A DNA stretch of 64,000 nucleotides from Numida meleagris (taxonomy: Eukaryota; Chordata; Aves; Galliformes; Numididae), in NCBI RefSeq assembly GCF_002078875.1, contig NC_034414.1, forward strand, positions 24,352,611 through 24,416,610. Direction: 5' to 3'. How positions within the stretch are numbered: position 1 is the first letter of the stretch; each line of letters opens with the position of its first letter. Positions 44,501-57,455 of this stretch are shown here, in pieces. Both the position numbers and the translations under genes were made by a program. The notes beneath the pieces are model-generated. The model saw only the letters and a program-made list of their open reading frames with translations. It searched no databases and was not told where the DNA came from.

Positions 44501-47500
44501 TTCCTCTACCTTGTTGGAGGCCCTGCAGGGCACCCTGGGCTGGGCAAGCTGGTACCAGGGCCAAGCAAGGCTGCCTAGGGATGCAGTCCCCAGCCCACAT
44601 TCTCCCCCCGCCCAGCACTCACTGGAGGAGCGTGCCCGGCCACTCATGAAGACGTTGAGGAACTTCTTGGAGAAGTGGATGTCTGCCTCGGGGGTGGAGT
44701 CCTCGGAGAGGCAGACCGACTCACGCTTCAGCGCGTCCTCCTCATACTCCTCGCCAATGGCTGACTCGTAGGGTGAGGAGACGCAGTTGTCGTAGACGGT
44801 AGCTGAGTCGCTCTCGTCACTGTAGCCCGAGTAGCACTGCTTGAGACTGACCAGCTCCAGCTGCACATTCTCATCCACCACCAGCGTGTACTTGACTGAG
44901 TCGTAGGAGAGGGCGCTGGTGTCTGAGCTCACGGATGCCCTCTGAAGGCTATGGCCTGGCCGGTAGCCACTGCTCCCACCACCACAGGAGGCCCGGGGCA
45001 GGCTCGTCTTGTCAGGGGAGGACATGTAGTCCAGCACCTCATCCTCCTCACTGATGGAGGGGTTGGTTTTCCCAGCCAGAGCTGAGTAGCTGGAGGTGTC
45101 GATGTCAGAGCTGATAGACATGCGGTTCTCACTGGACTGTGACAGGAACGGCTTTTCGGTCTCCAGCGGGTCCGAGTTCTTCTGCACGGGTGTCAGGTAG
45201 ATCTCCTCGGTGGCCTCCAGCCTCACGTCCGTCTGGTAGCGGATGCGGTCCCGGTGGGCCTCGGGTGCCCTCGACGTCACCACCACCACACTGGCGCCGT
45301 GGGGCGGAGGTCGGCTGGCAGCCTGGTGCTTCTCGGGGGGCCGGGATGAAGCAACACAGGCGGGTGCCATCTGGGTGGCTGCTGTGCGCCGGCATGGGCT
45401 CTCCGTGGACGTGCCCCGGTCTTTGGTGGAGGTTGTGCTGTTTTGGTGATTGACCTCATCGCTCAGGCAAACGTGGTCATGGGGAGGGGTCTGCTCACCT
45501 GCGGGGAGGAGAGCAGTATTGGCATTCCCACCGATAGGGATGCCCCAGGCTCAAGCTGGATACACGCTCACTGGGGACATTTTCCCAACCTTCTGCTTCA
45601 GAAAGGCTTGCCCCGGGCCCTGAGCCAGAGATTGACTCCTAGGAGTTACCAAAGGGTGCAAGGGGCTGCTCTTGGCCACCAGCTCCACAACTCACCTGTC
45701 TTCAGAGGGGACGATGACCGGGACACCCGCTCCTGCCAACTGTGCTTTTTCCCCAGAGAGTTGTTATTCAGGGTGTCCTGGGGAGGAGAACAAAGCCGCC
45801 TTGTCACCCCAGCAGTAAACAGTACGTGGCGCCTGTCCCTGCCCTCCCCACAGCGATGCGCAGCAGCCAGAGGCATCATGGTCCAAGAGCAATGCCTAGG
45901 ACCGCCCAAGCGCTTCCTCAGAGTCACAGTGACCATCCTAAAATGCAGCCAGGGCATACTTTGCTCCCAGACTTTGCAGAGGGCTCTGGGGGCAGCACAC
46001 GGCTTTGTCCCCCTGCAGCAGTGGCATTTTCCGTGCTGCTAGTTTTTGCTTAAGCACCAAGCTTGGGATTCTTGGGGTTTTCTCCTACAGCCATCAAAAG
46101 CAGCACAGGAGCTGCCCTGCTGTCCCCATCAACACAAAGCAATTCTTTGCCTTAAAGCCCACTAAGATCCATGGGGTACCCTGCTCCATCCTGGCGCACG
46201 TGGACTCCGTGTTCCTGCTGCCAGCCTTATCAGACCCTGTGTGGGAAAGCTCCTGTCCCCCAAGTCCTCAGCACAGACCATGCCCATGGCTCCCAGTGTG
46301 GCCCCGCAGCCTCCACCATCCCCTGCAAGGGCACCATCAACTCCCCCTCCCCAGCCCGCCATCTACACAACCCACACACCCCAAAAATACCTCTCCGCAG
46401 GTCTGGACGCTGGTTGGGACCAGCTGCCCGGGGGGTGCCTTTGCTGTCCCCGTCCCCCCAGCTGGATGTGGCTCCCACGTGCCACCGGCTCCTCGGGGTC
46501 CCTGCGCAGGGTGGGACAAGGCTGCCTGCTGTCCCCTTGTCCATTATGCTCCAGCAGGCTCCCCCCCACCTCCCCATCCCTGCTGCCTTTGTCCCCGGTG
46601 CCAGCTGCCCGGCAGGCATCCTCCTGGCTCCGTGCCCTCCTCCTCCTCCTCCTCCCACCCATGGCCTCAGGCAGAGCTGACATCAGCTGCAGGTTCCAGG
46701 CTGGTGACACCCAGCTCCGACTACGCCCCATCTGTCACCCGCAGGGACACCTGCCTCTAGCTTCAAGCCCCTCAGCTGTACGTCACCGCCATGAAAATCC
46801 TCCTACTTGGCAAGAGAAGCCACTGCTGAAGGCAGGAGGAAGGCAAAAATAGCCCCGTGCGCAGCACACCTAGTGTAGGTCTGCAAGGTTTGCAGGAGAG
46901 ATGGGGCAAAGGGACTCCAGCTAGGAGAGTCAGCATGCGTGGCACTCCAGTGTCACCCTCCTGAGGACAGCCCCACTGCTGCTTCTCAGAAAACGCTCCA
47001 TCCGAAACCTCCTGCAAGCCCTGAGAGCAAGCAAGACAACAGAAGCCTGGTCCTCCTCACCACCATTTTGGGCATTGTGATCGTCGCTGCGATTTTGCAC
47101 GGGGCGCTGACATTGATGCGTCCCTTGCCGGGTGTCACCGCTCAGGAGCGGGGCCCCAGTCCCACCGCCGGGCACACAGGGCTGCGTCACCGGCCCGTCC
47201 CAGGCTGCAGCCGGAGCGCTGCCAGCCCCTGATCTGGGACGCGGTGCTGGGGCGGATGGCTCATTCACGCGTTCAGGATGTCACGCCTCATTAGCTCCTC
47301 GTCCCCACTAAGGTCCCTTCCTCGCTCCCAGCCGCCTTACCCTGGCCTCACGGGCTCGGGGCGGGCACAGCTCACCCTCGAGCCTCCCCGCGCTCGGGGG
47401 GGGCTCGGCTCAGCAGGGAACGAGCGCATCTCCCCCCGCATCCCTCCACGCCTCCGACCACGCACCCATCCCAGGCAGAAGCCCCCGGTGCCGGGAGCGG

Positions 47501-49062
47501 TCCCCGGGCCGGCGCTCACCTGGCTGCGAGGCACCTGCGGGAAGAGGTTGAGCGTGGTGGGGCGCTTGGGCCGGTAGCTGTCGGTGCTGGCGGGCGGAGG
47601 CTCCTTTTGCAGGGGCTCGGGCGCCGTCTGCTCCTCGGCCGGCGCGTCCCCGGCGGCGTCGATGAGGTCGAGCTGCAGCATCTCGGCCTGCAGCCGGCCT
47701 CCCTCCCCGCCGCCCGCCGCCCGCGCCGCGCCGCCCGCCCGGCTCACGCGGCCCTGCCGGGATCAGCGGCGCGGTCAGCAGGCGGGGCGGGACGGGACGG
47801 GACGGGGCGGCCGGTCGCAGCCTTTTAAAGGCGCAGGGATGCGCCCCGCGGCCCTCCCCGCCGCTCCCTGACACTCCCCCTCCAACCAAGCCCTCCCCAC
47901 CAACGCGCCTCTTCTCGGACATCGCGGGCCCCGCTGGGCTGTGGGTCTGCGCTTCTCGTGGCCTTTAACAAGGAAACAGAGGCATAGGAAAAGGAGGGGG
48001 GGGAAATTCCAGCTGGCTGATACCTAGCTAAGGTGGACTTATGCGAGGCAGCTGCTGCCCACCAGCCCAGCCTGTTAGTGGGGCTGCCTTGGTGATCCTG
48101 TCTCACCAAAGCAAGCACTGGGAAAACTCAGAGGAAGAAAGTCCCGGAAGGATGCAGAACAGCAAAAGAGTTTGAGCAACATAGACCATAGGAGCAGTAC
48201 TCCATTCAGGATTCAATAGCTAAGAAGAAACTACAACCGCTGCTGGTGCGTGTTAATGGGCTGTAGCACAACAGGCGGTGCTGCGGCCCTGGGCACGGAT
48301 GGAAGCCACTTGATTCTCTCCAAGGGAAAGGCCTCGCACTCTGAAGGTGCTGGGAAGGAGAGGCAGGGACAGAGGAGGCTGTTTAAAAGCACCCTAAGCA
48401 CACAGCCGTTGTGCTGCTGTGTGTCAGCCCGGCTCTGCTCCGTGCAGTGGGATCCCAGAGCAGCTGGGTGGCTGGCACTGAGCCACCACGCTGCTGCCAT
48501 CAGCCTCCGGGTCAGGCGGCTGCAGCTGGTGCAGGTCGCACCGAGGCAGGGGGGAAGCCTAGGGCTCCTGAAGTGCTACTCTGCTGTAAAACCAAAAGGA
48601 TTTGTTCTTCCCATGGCTGGCTCAAGACTTTTTGTGCATCCAGCAGAGGCCCAGAGCATGAAGGTTTAATACAGGCATACCCCAGCTCTTTTCCCTTGGG
48701 GACTCCTCTTGACATTCCCAAGAAGGTTTTTTTTGTTTGTTTTTTTTGCTTCCCATTTTTCATTTCTGCATCAAACGGTTTCAGCAGCTCCCACAACACA
48801 AACAGCACAACGAGCCCTAGCGACTGGCAGCCTACTATTCAGCCTTGCAGTAATCAGAGGTAAGGCACCCTGTGCTTCAAGACAAACAGAACAAGGCCAA
48901 ACCCAAAGCCAAGACCTTGTGCTTGTGCTTCACGACCTGCCTTGCTGCACCCCGCCTTGGAGGAGCCAGCCGCGCCTTGCAGGCTGTGTGTTGGAGCCAC
49001 TATTTCTGGAGATCTGCTAAAATAGCCCATGATGAAGTCATCATTGCTTTTCCAGGATCCAA

Positions 49063-49099
<37 letters not shown>

Positions 49100-52000
49100 A
49101 ACACCAAAAAAATCCCACCCCAAACCCTCCGTTGAGGTACTGTCTTCTGAGAGGGTATTCTGCTGCTGGGCTTCTCTGCCTGCCCGCCCCCATCCAGCAG
49201 CTGCCTTCTCCAGCCCCTTCCTTGTTTGCAGGGGACCTCTCACTGAGGATTTGGGTTAGCTCCTGCCCTTAGCAGAGGCCACATCCCCGTGGGATGCAGT
49301 GCTGAGGTTATTCCCAGTTTCCCAGTCTCTGCACAAGACATGCAGCCAAAACACTCCCCTGGGCCTGGCCGCTTCCAGCAGCCACCAGCATCAGGCTCTC
49401 GTCTCGTGAGACCCATCCTCTCCAGCTCTGAGAGCACCCAGCTCTCCCCACCCATGTTTCAGGCTGAAGAGCCCTCTCACTGCCACTGCTTTCGGTTCTT
49501 CTCCTCCTCGGGCAATCCCTCACATCCCGTGCAAGCCATTTGTATGTATTTTTAGCAGCTATTTTCTGAGTGTGTAGGCTCCTGTGTTTAGGATCAGCTC
49601 ACTGTGTCCCTGCAACCAGCAGACCCAGGGCGTCCTACAGTGGGCGCTGGGCAAGGCGCAAGGCTCAGTGCCAGTGCCCCAACCACCCCTGCCATGGCAC
49701 AGGGCTCTGCTTCACAGCATGGGGACACAGAAACTCCTTGACAAACCCCGCCACGTAAGGATTCCATTGTAAATGGGCAACACGGTGCATTTTTCTTGCC
49801 CTCATTCCAGGAGAGGGTTCCAGCCCCTGTCCTAACAGGCCTGGCAGACCATAGAGCAGCAGCCCTCCTCCAGCACCAGCCTCTCCCTGCCCCAGGAAGG
49901 TCCCATATTAGAGGTTGCAGGAGCCCACCACTGCCTCCCTGAGAACGGGTCTCACCACACCTCCCTGCTCACTACCAGCACAAAACTCACGGGCACAAAG
50001 CAGAACCCCCATCTTGTCCCCGTCCCAGCGCATGCACTTACCCGGGCGGCCAGGCTCTCCTTGCAGTGCAGGCTGATGCCACACTCATCGGTGATCTCGG
50101 AGAGGTCTTCATCCTCAAACTCCTCGAGACTGATGTCGTGGGTGAGCCTTTGGGGAGCAGAGACGGCTGTCACACACAGCACACGTGGGGTGGGATGCAG
50201 GCAGGGAGCAGCAACAAGCCCCCTAGGAGGGGCTCTCGGGGTCTTTACAGGGAAGAAGGACCAGGAAGCGGGATGCTTCTGGAGAGGAGAGCTGGGGGAT
50301 GGCAGGGCACAGCTGGAAGGCGAACCCACCAGGACATGAAGATTGCACTGAGACCCGCATCCCTTGCACGTACCTACCTGCTGGCTGTGGCACGAAGCAG
50401 TGTGTGGATCCTCACAAGGGGGCTCAAGGGCTGTCCCAGCCAAGGTGCTCCCCAGTACAGAGGGCAGGGAGCTCCCTCTGTGCCAGATTCCCTCCCCGGC
50501 TTGGCTGCAGCATCCCCGCAGCCATTGGTGCTGCTCAGCACCCCAGTGAGCCCCTGAAGGCTCCCTTACAGCCTCACTCATTCTTTATGTCCCTTTGGAA
50601 AGTTTGCAGAGATTTCCTTTTAGCGGCTGCGATTGTGCTGACTGCCCTGCTCCTCACGTGCTCACTTGCGTCCCCAGGGAGCTCCTGGCTCCTGTGCATT
50701 AAAACATTTTTTCATTGTACTACCGCAATGCTCCTCGTGCTTGTTCCAGGGAGGAAAACACAAGAACCTAGCCAAAGAGTCCTCTGTCTGCCACGGCAGC
50801 CCCCCTGCAGGGCTGCGAGGGATGGAGGTGTCCCCAGGAGATGTAGCAGGGCCACATTAGGAGGGTCCCACATCCCCCACTGCTGCTGCCTGCAGAGACG
50901 CAGAGCAGGAGGCTCTCAGCACAGCCTTCAATGCACAGATTGATTTCTTCTCCTGTTACAAGGGTCACCGGTGTCATTACCATCCGCTCATTACCTCTGC
51001 CCACCGCGGGCCCCAGCGCAGGGCACGGCCCTGCCTCAGGGACGAGGAGATGCTGTGTGGGCAGCCAGCACCATCCTCGCCCGCACCCACCAGCAGAAGG
51101 GACCCCCGTGTGCAGCCCTTTTCTCCCCACGCTGCGTGCTGGCAGCTCTCTCCTCCCGCCCCGCTGACAAATCCCGCACATTCCCGCGCCCACAGCTCCT
51201 GCACAGCCGGGGGAACTTTGGGCTGCACTCAGTGCTGAGTTTGCTGCTGCCCTGAGGCACCGCTCGGGGCAGAGGGCGATGTGCCCACAAATGAGGGGCT
51301 GCCCTCATTCCCATGCACGGCCCTGGGGACAGCCCCCCACCCCGGCCCCACCAGTCCCCTACCATTTCTCCCAGTGGTCTTCCAGCCAGCTCTCCTCCTC
51401 TGTGCTCGACTCCATGCTCGGGGGCAGCTGCATTGAGGAGGACCCTTCCCCAAAGGGCACGCTCCCACCCTGAGGCAGTCCCCAACCCGTGGTGAGGAGA
51501 GGATGAGCACTGGGTGCCCGCTGCCCCAGCGCAGTCTATGGCTGCTGGCGCTGCTCTGTCTCCTCACTGCGCAACCTGGGCAAGCTCATTAAAAATAGAT
51601 GGAATCAGCTGTCCTGGAGGGGGAAAAAAAATAAAAAATAACCTCCCCAGCTGAGCTGATGCCAAGTCCCTGCTCTCTGCTGGGGATGCTGACTGCCTCC
51701 GCCTGCCAGCCAGCCAGCCCGGCTCCTGGGAGAGCTCCAGCGACCGGTCCCCATGCCCACAGTGGGCATCTGGTTACCCAGTGCCGGTGCCCATTCCGCC
51801 CGCTCCTTCCCCCTGCCCTTGCTGCACCGAGCCAGGGGAAGGAGAGGTCCTTGCCAAGCCCCCCAGTTCGGTGCTGCTGGTGGGTTTTACTCGCTGTGCT
51901 GAATTTGGTGCCTCTCAGCTCCCAGATAGTGGCACCCTGGGCTCCATCTTCCATATCAGCTCTGCCCAGGGGCAGCTTCTCTCTTCAAATCCTCCTGGCT

Positions 52001-54789
52001 CAATGGAGTTAATTAAAGAAATCTCTGTCTCTGTGTTACTCTGCCCTTTCCTCATCTCACAGGGATGCTCTAAGACTTCCTGAGGGAGGTGATGAAGACT
52101 CTCCTTCATTGGCCTCCATGGGGAACACCCGCACCTTTCTCTCCTGCCCCTGAAAGAGGCTGAAAACACCAGCAAGGCAAAGCAGCTTTCACTCTTATCA
52201 GCTCCATCACAGCCTGCAAAACCCTGAGCAGGCCTAACGGGGTCCAGTGCCCGCAGGAGCTGCAGGGGTCCTCCTGAAGGTGCATCCCATCCACTCTCAA
52301 ACACCTGTGACAAGGATGGCATCCCCCCATCTACCATCCAAAAATGGCAAGTGTGTGAGTAGCCCTGTCTACAGGGTTTGGGTGCAGGAGGAGCATGGCT
52401 TTAACTGCAGCAACAGCAGGAGAGTGATAATGGGAGTGCAGTCTACATCCCCCTCACAGGCAGGGGGTATTTACTGCATCACCCCCGTGGCTGCTGCCCC
52501 TGAGGCACTCAGCTCTCCACTCTGCTTCCCAGCTCCAGCCAGCTTGCTTTACAGCAGGCCCCAGGCAGGAGGAGGAGGAGGAAGAGGAGTACGAGGAGGA
52601 GCTGTGCACGCCCACAGCATCCTCTGCGAGCAGCCTGTTGCGGGAGGGAGCCAGTGGGAGAGCTGGGGAGCAGGAGGGACTGTGGGGTGGGCAAGAGATG
52701 GGAGAATAGGGCAAGGAGATGGGGCTAGGCTCAGCGGGGAGTGGGGTGGGGGCTGGGACTTGGTGAGGGCAGCATAGCATGGAGGGGGCCCAGTGAGCCC
52801 AGCTGTCAGGGTCCCTCAGATCCAGACCAATCTTTGGTCTCCCATCACAAAAATCAGGGTCACCCACCTCAACACCCAGAACACCGCCTCAATACCCAGC
52901 CCGTCATTGCCTCAGCGCACAGCCCTTCACCTCATCACTCACCACACTGCTGCTGGGATGACCAGCCCATCACCTCAGCACCATTGCACCACACAGACCG
53001 CTCAGCCACAGGTGCAGCGAGGCAGACCTGGCTATGTCACCTTCCGCAGCTGGGCACAGCTCTGAGCACAAGGCTTTTGAAGGATTATGTGGAGGATGGG
53101 AGAGATGAATGCTTTTGTTTCTGGCTCCTAAAACGCCATTGCAGCAGTGGGCAGCCACCTCCAGAGGCCCTGTACCCGCAGGTCTCCTCTCACTGCCCTC
53201 CACTCCATCTCAGCCAACACCAAAGCCACCAGCCCCGTGGCCTGCAGGCCCCCAAAGCCTCAGTGCTGTCACCTCCTCGCCACATCCTCTCACTATTCAA
53301 GTCACCCTGTCACCTCCTGCATGGGGCAGAGTGCCCCCGGATGAGCAGGAGCCCTGGGAATGGTGCTGCACACAGGGCCAGCTCGATGCCCTCAGCCCCC
53401 ATTCCCTTCCTAGCCCAGCGGCAGCCATTCCTCATGCAGTGTGTGGCTGGTAGGCGTGCAGCTCTCCCAGCCATGTTGCAGCAGCGCCCAGTGGCTCAGG
53501 AAGGCAGCGCTGCAATCACAGGAAGCCACTGGAGCACCCAGTGGGGGACCCAGGGGCAGAGGGAAACAGACAGAACCCGACTCAGCCCGACAGCACCTGG
53601 CCACCAACCTGCAGATCTGCAGGGCTGGGAGCTGAGAATCACCCACAGCTGGTGTCCAGCTGCAGCCCCAGGTGTGAAGACTCTGCTCATTCCCACCTCC
53701 AACATGTCACCACAAAACCACCCAGTGCCAACCACACTCACACAGAGCAACACCACCTCATCACCCTAGAGTGCTGGAGCCAAGCAAAGAGCAATGGCTG
53801 AAGGCGTTATGGCCCCAGAAGCACCTGGCCTGCCCAGGGTGGCAAGCAAGCAACGTTCCCTCGCCCACCGCACTCCCTTACCCGCCGAAAGCACCCCATC
53901 CCACAGGCGCTTGCAGGTGGCATCAGCAGGCCCGAGCCCCCCTGGCCCTGCGGGTCGGCACCTCCGGCCGTGCCCGGCCCGGCCCATGCCGTCGGAAGTC
54001 CCCGCGAGCGGCTGCACCGGGCGTCACAGGAGCAGCCCCCCCGCATCCCAGATCGATGGCCGTAGCAGTGAGGATGTGTCCTGGCACGCTCACCCCTGCT
54101 GGCCTGGGGCTGCTGCTTCCTTCACCGGGCTGGGGATGAGAAGGCAGCACCGGGGGGGTTTCTAGGAAAGGGCTAGAAAAAGGCTTTCCTGGGGGTGGAG
54201 AAAGAGATGGAGCTTGGCGCTGGGGAGAGGTGGCGAGACAGGTGAGGAGCCTGGGGGGGACAAAGGGGGTGTGGGGCCGAAAGCAGGAGGCTGAATGGGG
54301 AAAGGGATGAGGTATGTGGAGCTGACATGGGAAGGCGGGGGGGGGAGGGGAAGGGAAATGAAGCAATGTATGGGGGTACTGAAGCAGTGGTGTAGGGGAT
54401 GATGGATCAGGTGGGGTTCAGCGATGCGTAGGGTGGGGGGGGNNNNNNNNNNNNNNNNNNNNNNNNNNNNNNNNNNNNNNNNNNNNNNNNNNNNNNNNNN
54501 NNNNNNNNNNNNNNNNNNNNNNNNNNNNNNNNNNNNNNNNNNNNNNNNNNNNNNNNNNNNNNNNNNNNNNNNNNNNNNNNNNNNNNNNNNNNNNNNNNNN
54601 NNNNNNNNNNNNNNNNNGGGGGGCTGCGGTGGATGGGGAGCAGAGCCCCGGGGTGCTACGGGCCGGGCAGCCCCGCAGGGGTCCCGGGGAAAGCGGCCGG
54701 TACCTGAAATTGGGGGGCGAGGCGAGGTGCAGTCCCAGGAAGGGGGAGGAGGCGGGCGGGGATGCGGCTCCTTTCTCTCGCTCCGCCAT
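41526..54789 (-). CDS. MAPK8IP1: MAPK8IP1 (JIP1), JNK scaffold and kinesin adaptor, complete
   Basis: JIP1 is a cytoplasmic scaffold assembling MLK-MKK7-JNK and linking cargo to kinesin-1. Twelve coding exons, 5' to 3': 54704-54789, 50042-50147, 47520-47753, 45696-45777, 44623-45498, 44170-44245, 43597-43769, 43264-43373, 43026-43145, 42353-42423, 41986-42084, 41526-41598. Together they are 2106 nt, 701 aa (human 711), with all phases consistent. Order of elements: [14 protein letters not shown] near the start; acidic [14 protein letters not shown]; the JNK-docking motif [11 protein letters not shown] at 125-135; a Ser-rich linker with an acidic (I)GEEYEED patch; an SH3 domain at about 475-540; a PTB/PID domain at about 550-690; and the C-terminal YLE that contacts kinesin light chain. 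Intron 1 (about 4.6 kb) contains a 175-base gap. An out-of-frame upstream ATG lies 17 bases before the start. Confidence 0.97.
47754..50041 (-). other. MAPK8IP1 intron 2
   Basis: About 2.3 kb between coding exons 2 and 3. It contains a 34-base poly(A) run (plus strand) at 49064-49097. Otherwise I see no coding exon or recognisable repeat. Confidence 0.7.
49064..49097 (+). repeat. Poly(A)/poly(T) tract of 34 bases
   Basis: Uninterrupted run of A on the plus strand inside MAPK8IP1 intron 2. It could be the tail of an old retroposed copy, but upstream sequence shows no gene I recognise and I see no clear target duplication. Confidence 0.75.
50148..54703 (-). other. MAPK8IP1 intron 1, with an assembly gap
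   Basis: About 4.6 kb of GC-rich intron. It includes a GAG/GGA-rich stretch near 52567-52600, G-runs around 54330-54350, a 175-base N gap (54443-54617) and a (plus strand) A/T stretch near 51625. Long open frames on both strands here (up to 342 codons) have no recognisable domain. An alternative first exon is possible but I could not identify one. Confidence 0.65.
54443..54617. other. Assembly gap (175 N)
   Basis: Run of N flanked by guanine runs (GGGTGGGGGGGG before, GGGGGG after), 86 bases from the 3' edge of MAPK8IP1 exon 1. Confidence 0.99.
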
Positions 54790-55000
54790 TCCGTGGCTCT
54801 CTCCATGCAGGCGGAGGGAGGGAGGGCGGGCGGCAGGGAAGGAGCAGGGAGGGAGGATGGAGGACGGAGGGAGGGGATGCTGGCGGGGCCGCCGGGGAGG
54901 GACGTACCTGCTGCCGGGGGGGCTCCTCCCGCGGCCCCCCAGGCTGCAGGGCAGGTGTGCCGCAGCTGGACCCCCCCGACACATGCACCCAGCCGTGCCC
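54790..55000 (-). promoter_or_regulatory. Probable promoter/5' UTR of MAPK8IP1
   Basis: Very GC- and CpG-rich sequence immediately upstream of the MAPK8IP1 start, with purine-rich GGAGGGAGG repeats on the plus strand and no TATA box. An ATG on the minus strand at 54804-54806 precedes the main start out of frame. I found no obvious REST/NRSF site in the visible sequence. Confidence 0.5.
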
Positions 55001-57455
55001 ACAGCTGCAGGCAGTGCCCCAGAGCCCCCACAGCTCGGTGTGCTGGGGGCTCCTGACCAGGGTGAGGGGCACGCAGGGCCGCTCCCAAGGGACAGGGCAT
55101 CCTGTCACCCCTGCCTTCCTAGAGCCTTCCTCCTATACCAGCCTCCATTGGCCTCAGCCTGCAGCAGCAGAATGCCTGGAGCCCACAGATTAGGTCTCAC
55201 TGCACTCTCACACACCTCATGAGCCTGCACGTCCCTGGACCAGGCAGATCCGCTCTTGCATCCAGCTGTGGCCCCGAGAACATCTTACATGGGTGAACAT
55301 TATTCCCTGCAACCTTTCCCCAGCAGTTCTCTCCCTCGTGCCTCTCCCGTCACACACTGTGGGCTATCTCAGGAAACCTGCCGGGTTGTGGTGCATACAG
55401 CAGCGTGCAACACCAGCTGGTATGGGTGGCACTGCCTTAGAGACAGCGGGCTCCCTCCGTGTGTCTCAAACTGCAGAGCTGACTGCCTTCGAGGCGATGG
55501 TATTGCTGCTTGGCCAAGACCCAGGCCATCAGCTGCTCCGCCAGAGAAGAGCAAGCAGAGCCCTCCAGGCTCACAGTCCTGCTCTCAGACGGGAGCCTCG
55601 GCCTCCTGCCAGACAGACTCAGAATTGATGTCACTCCTGGGCCAGTGCAGACACCAGCACCCACCCACTGGGTGACTGCAGTACACCAGCGAGCCTGGTG
55701 TCCCTAGCTAGGAGATCTGCTCCAGCCTTTTGCCCATACCACTGCTCTCTGCATCCAACCGCTCACACACCACAGAACCCTTGGTTGCTACGCAGGATCT
55801 CTGGAAGCCCCCCTCCAGCTGACCCCGTGGTGGCATGGAGCCACCAAACACGGCAGGCACCGCTTGTGCCACAGAGCTCGTCAAGCCATGGCTCCTCAGG
55901 TGCAAACCAGGACTGTGCCCAGACGGCACCGTGGCTTCACCCAAGGCCTCTGGATGCAGCTAGCAGCCCCTGGGTGAACACGTCTGGGGCAGCAGGAACG
56001 TGGCATTTTCTCAGGGTGGCGAATGCTGCTGTGGAAGCACACACAGCAGGTAGGGTCTGGAAGAAGAAGGTTATTAGTGACCTTCTGCCGTTGCCCTGCG
56101 TGCCTTCCTTCCTGCTTGCACCTGGCACTGCTCCCCTGGCTGCTGCTGCTGCTAGGACCTGCTGGCTCCCAGCAGACCTGCACCCATCTGTGCCGAGGAG
56201 CAGGGGGCTGCACTGCACTTCACCATGCTCCCGCTGTCAGGGAAATGCAAAACCTTTCACGTTGTGGCAAAGAACTGCACCTAACACCTGGACAAGAGTC
56301 ACAACAACCTGCCCACCATGAGAAGGCCAGTGAGCTCATTTGGGCCACAGGCTTTGCTGCTAAGATGTCTGAGTGCCGTTAATAAGGGACTTGGTAGAAA
56401 CAGTTGATTGAGTTACATCTTGAATTTCCCCAGGCACCGCATAAAAGCCTCTGTGCTCCCCAGCAACGTGTATGCATGTAAATATCCTGCAAATCAGAGA
56501 CTACGCATCTGCTGCAGCCAGTGTCTCTGCTCACAAGGCATCCATTGTCTCACCCTTTCAAATTGTCTGATTGACCACTGGGTTCAATTCAGAGTAATTC
56601 AGCCTTAAATTAAGCCTGAGGAAGGGTTTTTCTGCTCCTCGCCCCAGTGGAACCAGCTGCTCTACCCCAAGCTGCTCCCTCTGCCCCCGGGTGCAGTTGT
56701 GCTCCAGTTTCCTCCCTGCCCCATTAGCCACAGCACCAGCTCCCAGCCTTCACACCCAGGCACAATTTCTGCATCCAAACCTTTCAGCCAGCTGCTCCCG
56801 AAGCCAGTCCAGATCCTCCTTTGTGAAGACAGAAGAGACACAGGCAAAGGGAATTTCCCCAGCCTTCGGCACATGAAGAAATCACTTACTCTGCTAGAAA
56901 CCCTCGGTTCACCACTTTCCATCTTCAACCACGTCACTGCAATTCCTTTCTCAGGGAGAACAGATATTGTGGCTGGCACAGCGAAGCCTCAAAACTGATC
57001 TCCCCTGCTTTAATTTACATTATCACACTGCACAGAGACAGCTGGACCAAATTTTCTCTTATCTTCTAAGGCACAGGCTGCCATTTCAGAGCATTTTTGT
57101 CACATCGGCCACTTGAAGCACTGCAGTGTTACTTCCCAAGCCCATGAGACCCTTGCTGGAGACAGAGAACAGCGGTGCAATAGCAAGCACCTTGACCACA
57201 CCTCTCTAAGGTCACCAGTGCATTGCACACACTGCCTGCCTCCCTGACCACATGTGGCCTCTTCTCTCCAGCACCTCTTTGCAAACACTCTGTCTCCGAA
57301 ATTTGTCTTTTTCTTATCAAACTTTCCCAACAAATTGCTAAGTTTTGCTGGCTACTAAGAAAATATTGTACCCCTAAGAAATTTTTCAATGACAGAAAAA
57401 AAAAAAACAAAAAACGTTCCAGCAACTGGATCTAACAGGAATCCTGGGGAGGATG
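55001..57455. other. MAPK8IP1-CRY2 intergenic region
   Basis: About 2.5 kb between the JIP1 promoter and the inferred end of the CRY2 mRNA. I recognise no gene, repeat or RNA. An A-run with interruptions lies near 57395-57415. Confidence 0.6.

Noticed and set aside
46005..46760. 251-codon plus-strand open frame
   Set aside because: Antisense intron sequence of MAPK8IP1, Pro/Ser-rich, without splice or homology support.
48700..49097. Poly(A) run considered as the tail of a processed pseudogene
   Set aside because: The preceding few hundred bases match no gene I recognise, and I see no convincing target duplication.
52741..53769. 342-codon plus-strand open frame
   Set aside because: It lies inside MAPK8IP1 intron 1, has low-complexity composition (Pro, Ser, His, Gln) and shows no family resemblance; typical of GC-rich intron sequence.
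54162..55100. 312-codon minus-strand frame through the N gap
   Set aside because: The frame depends on unknown bases. The real MAPK8IP1 exon 1 is read in another frame (54704-54789).
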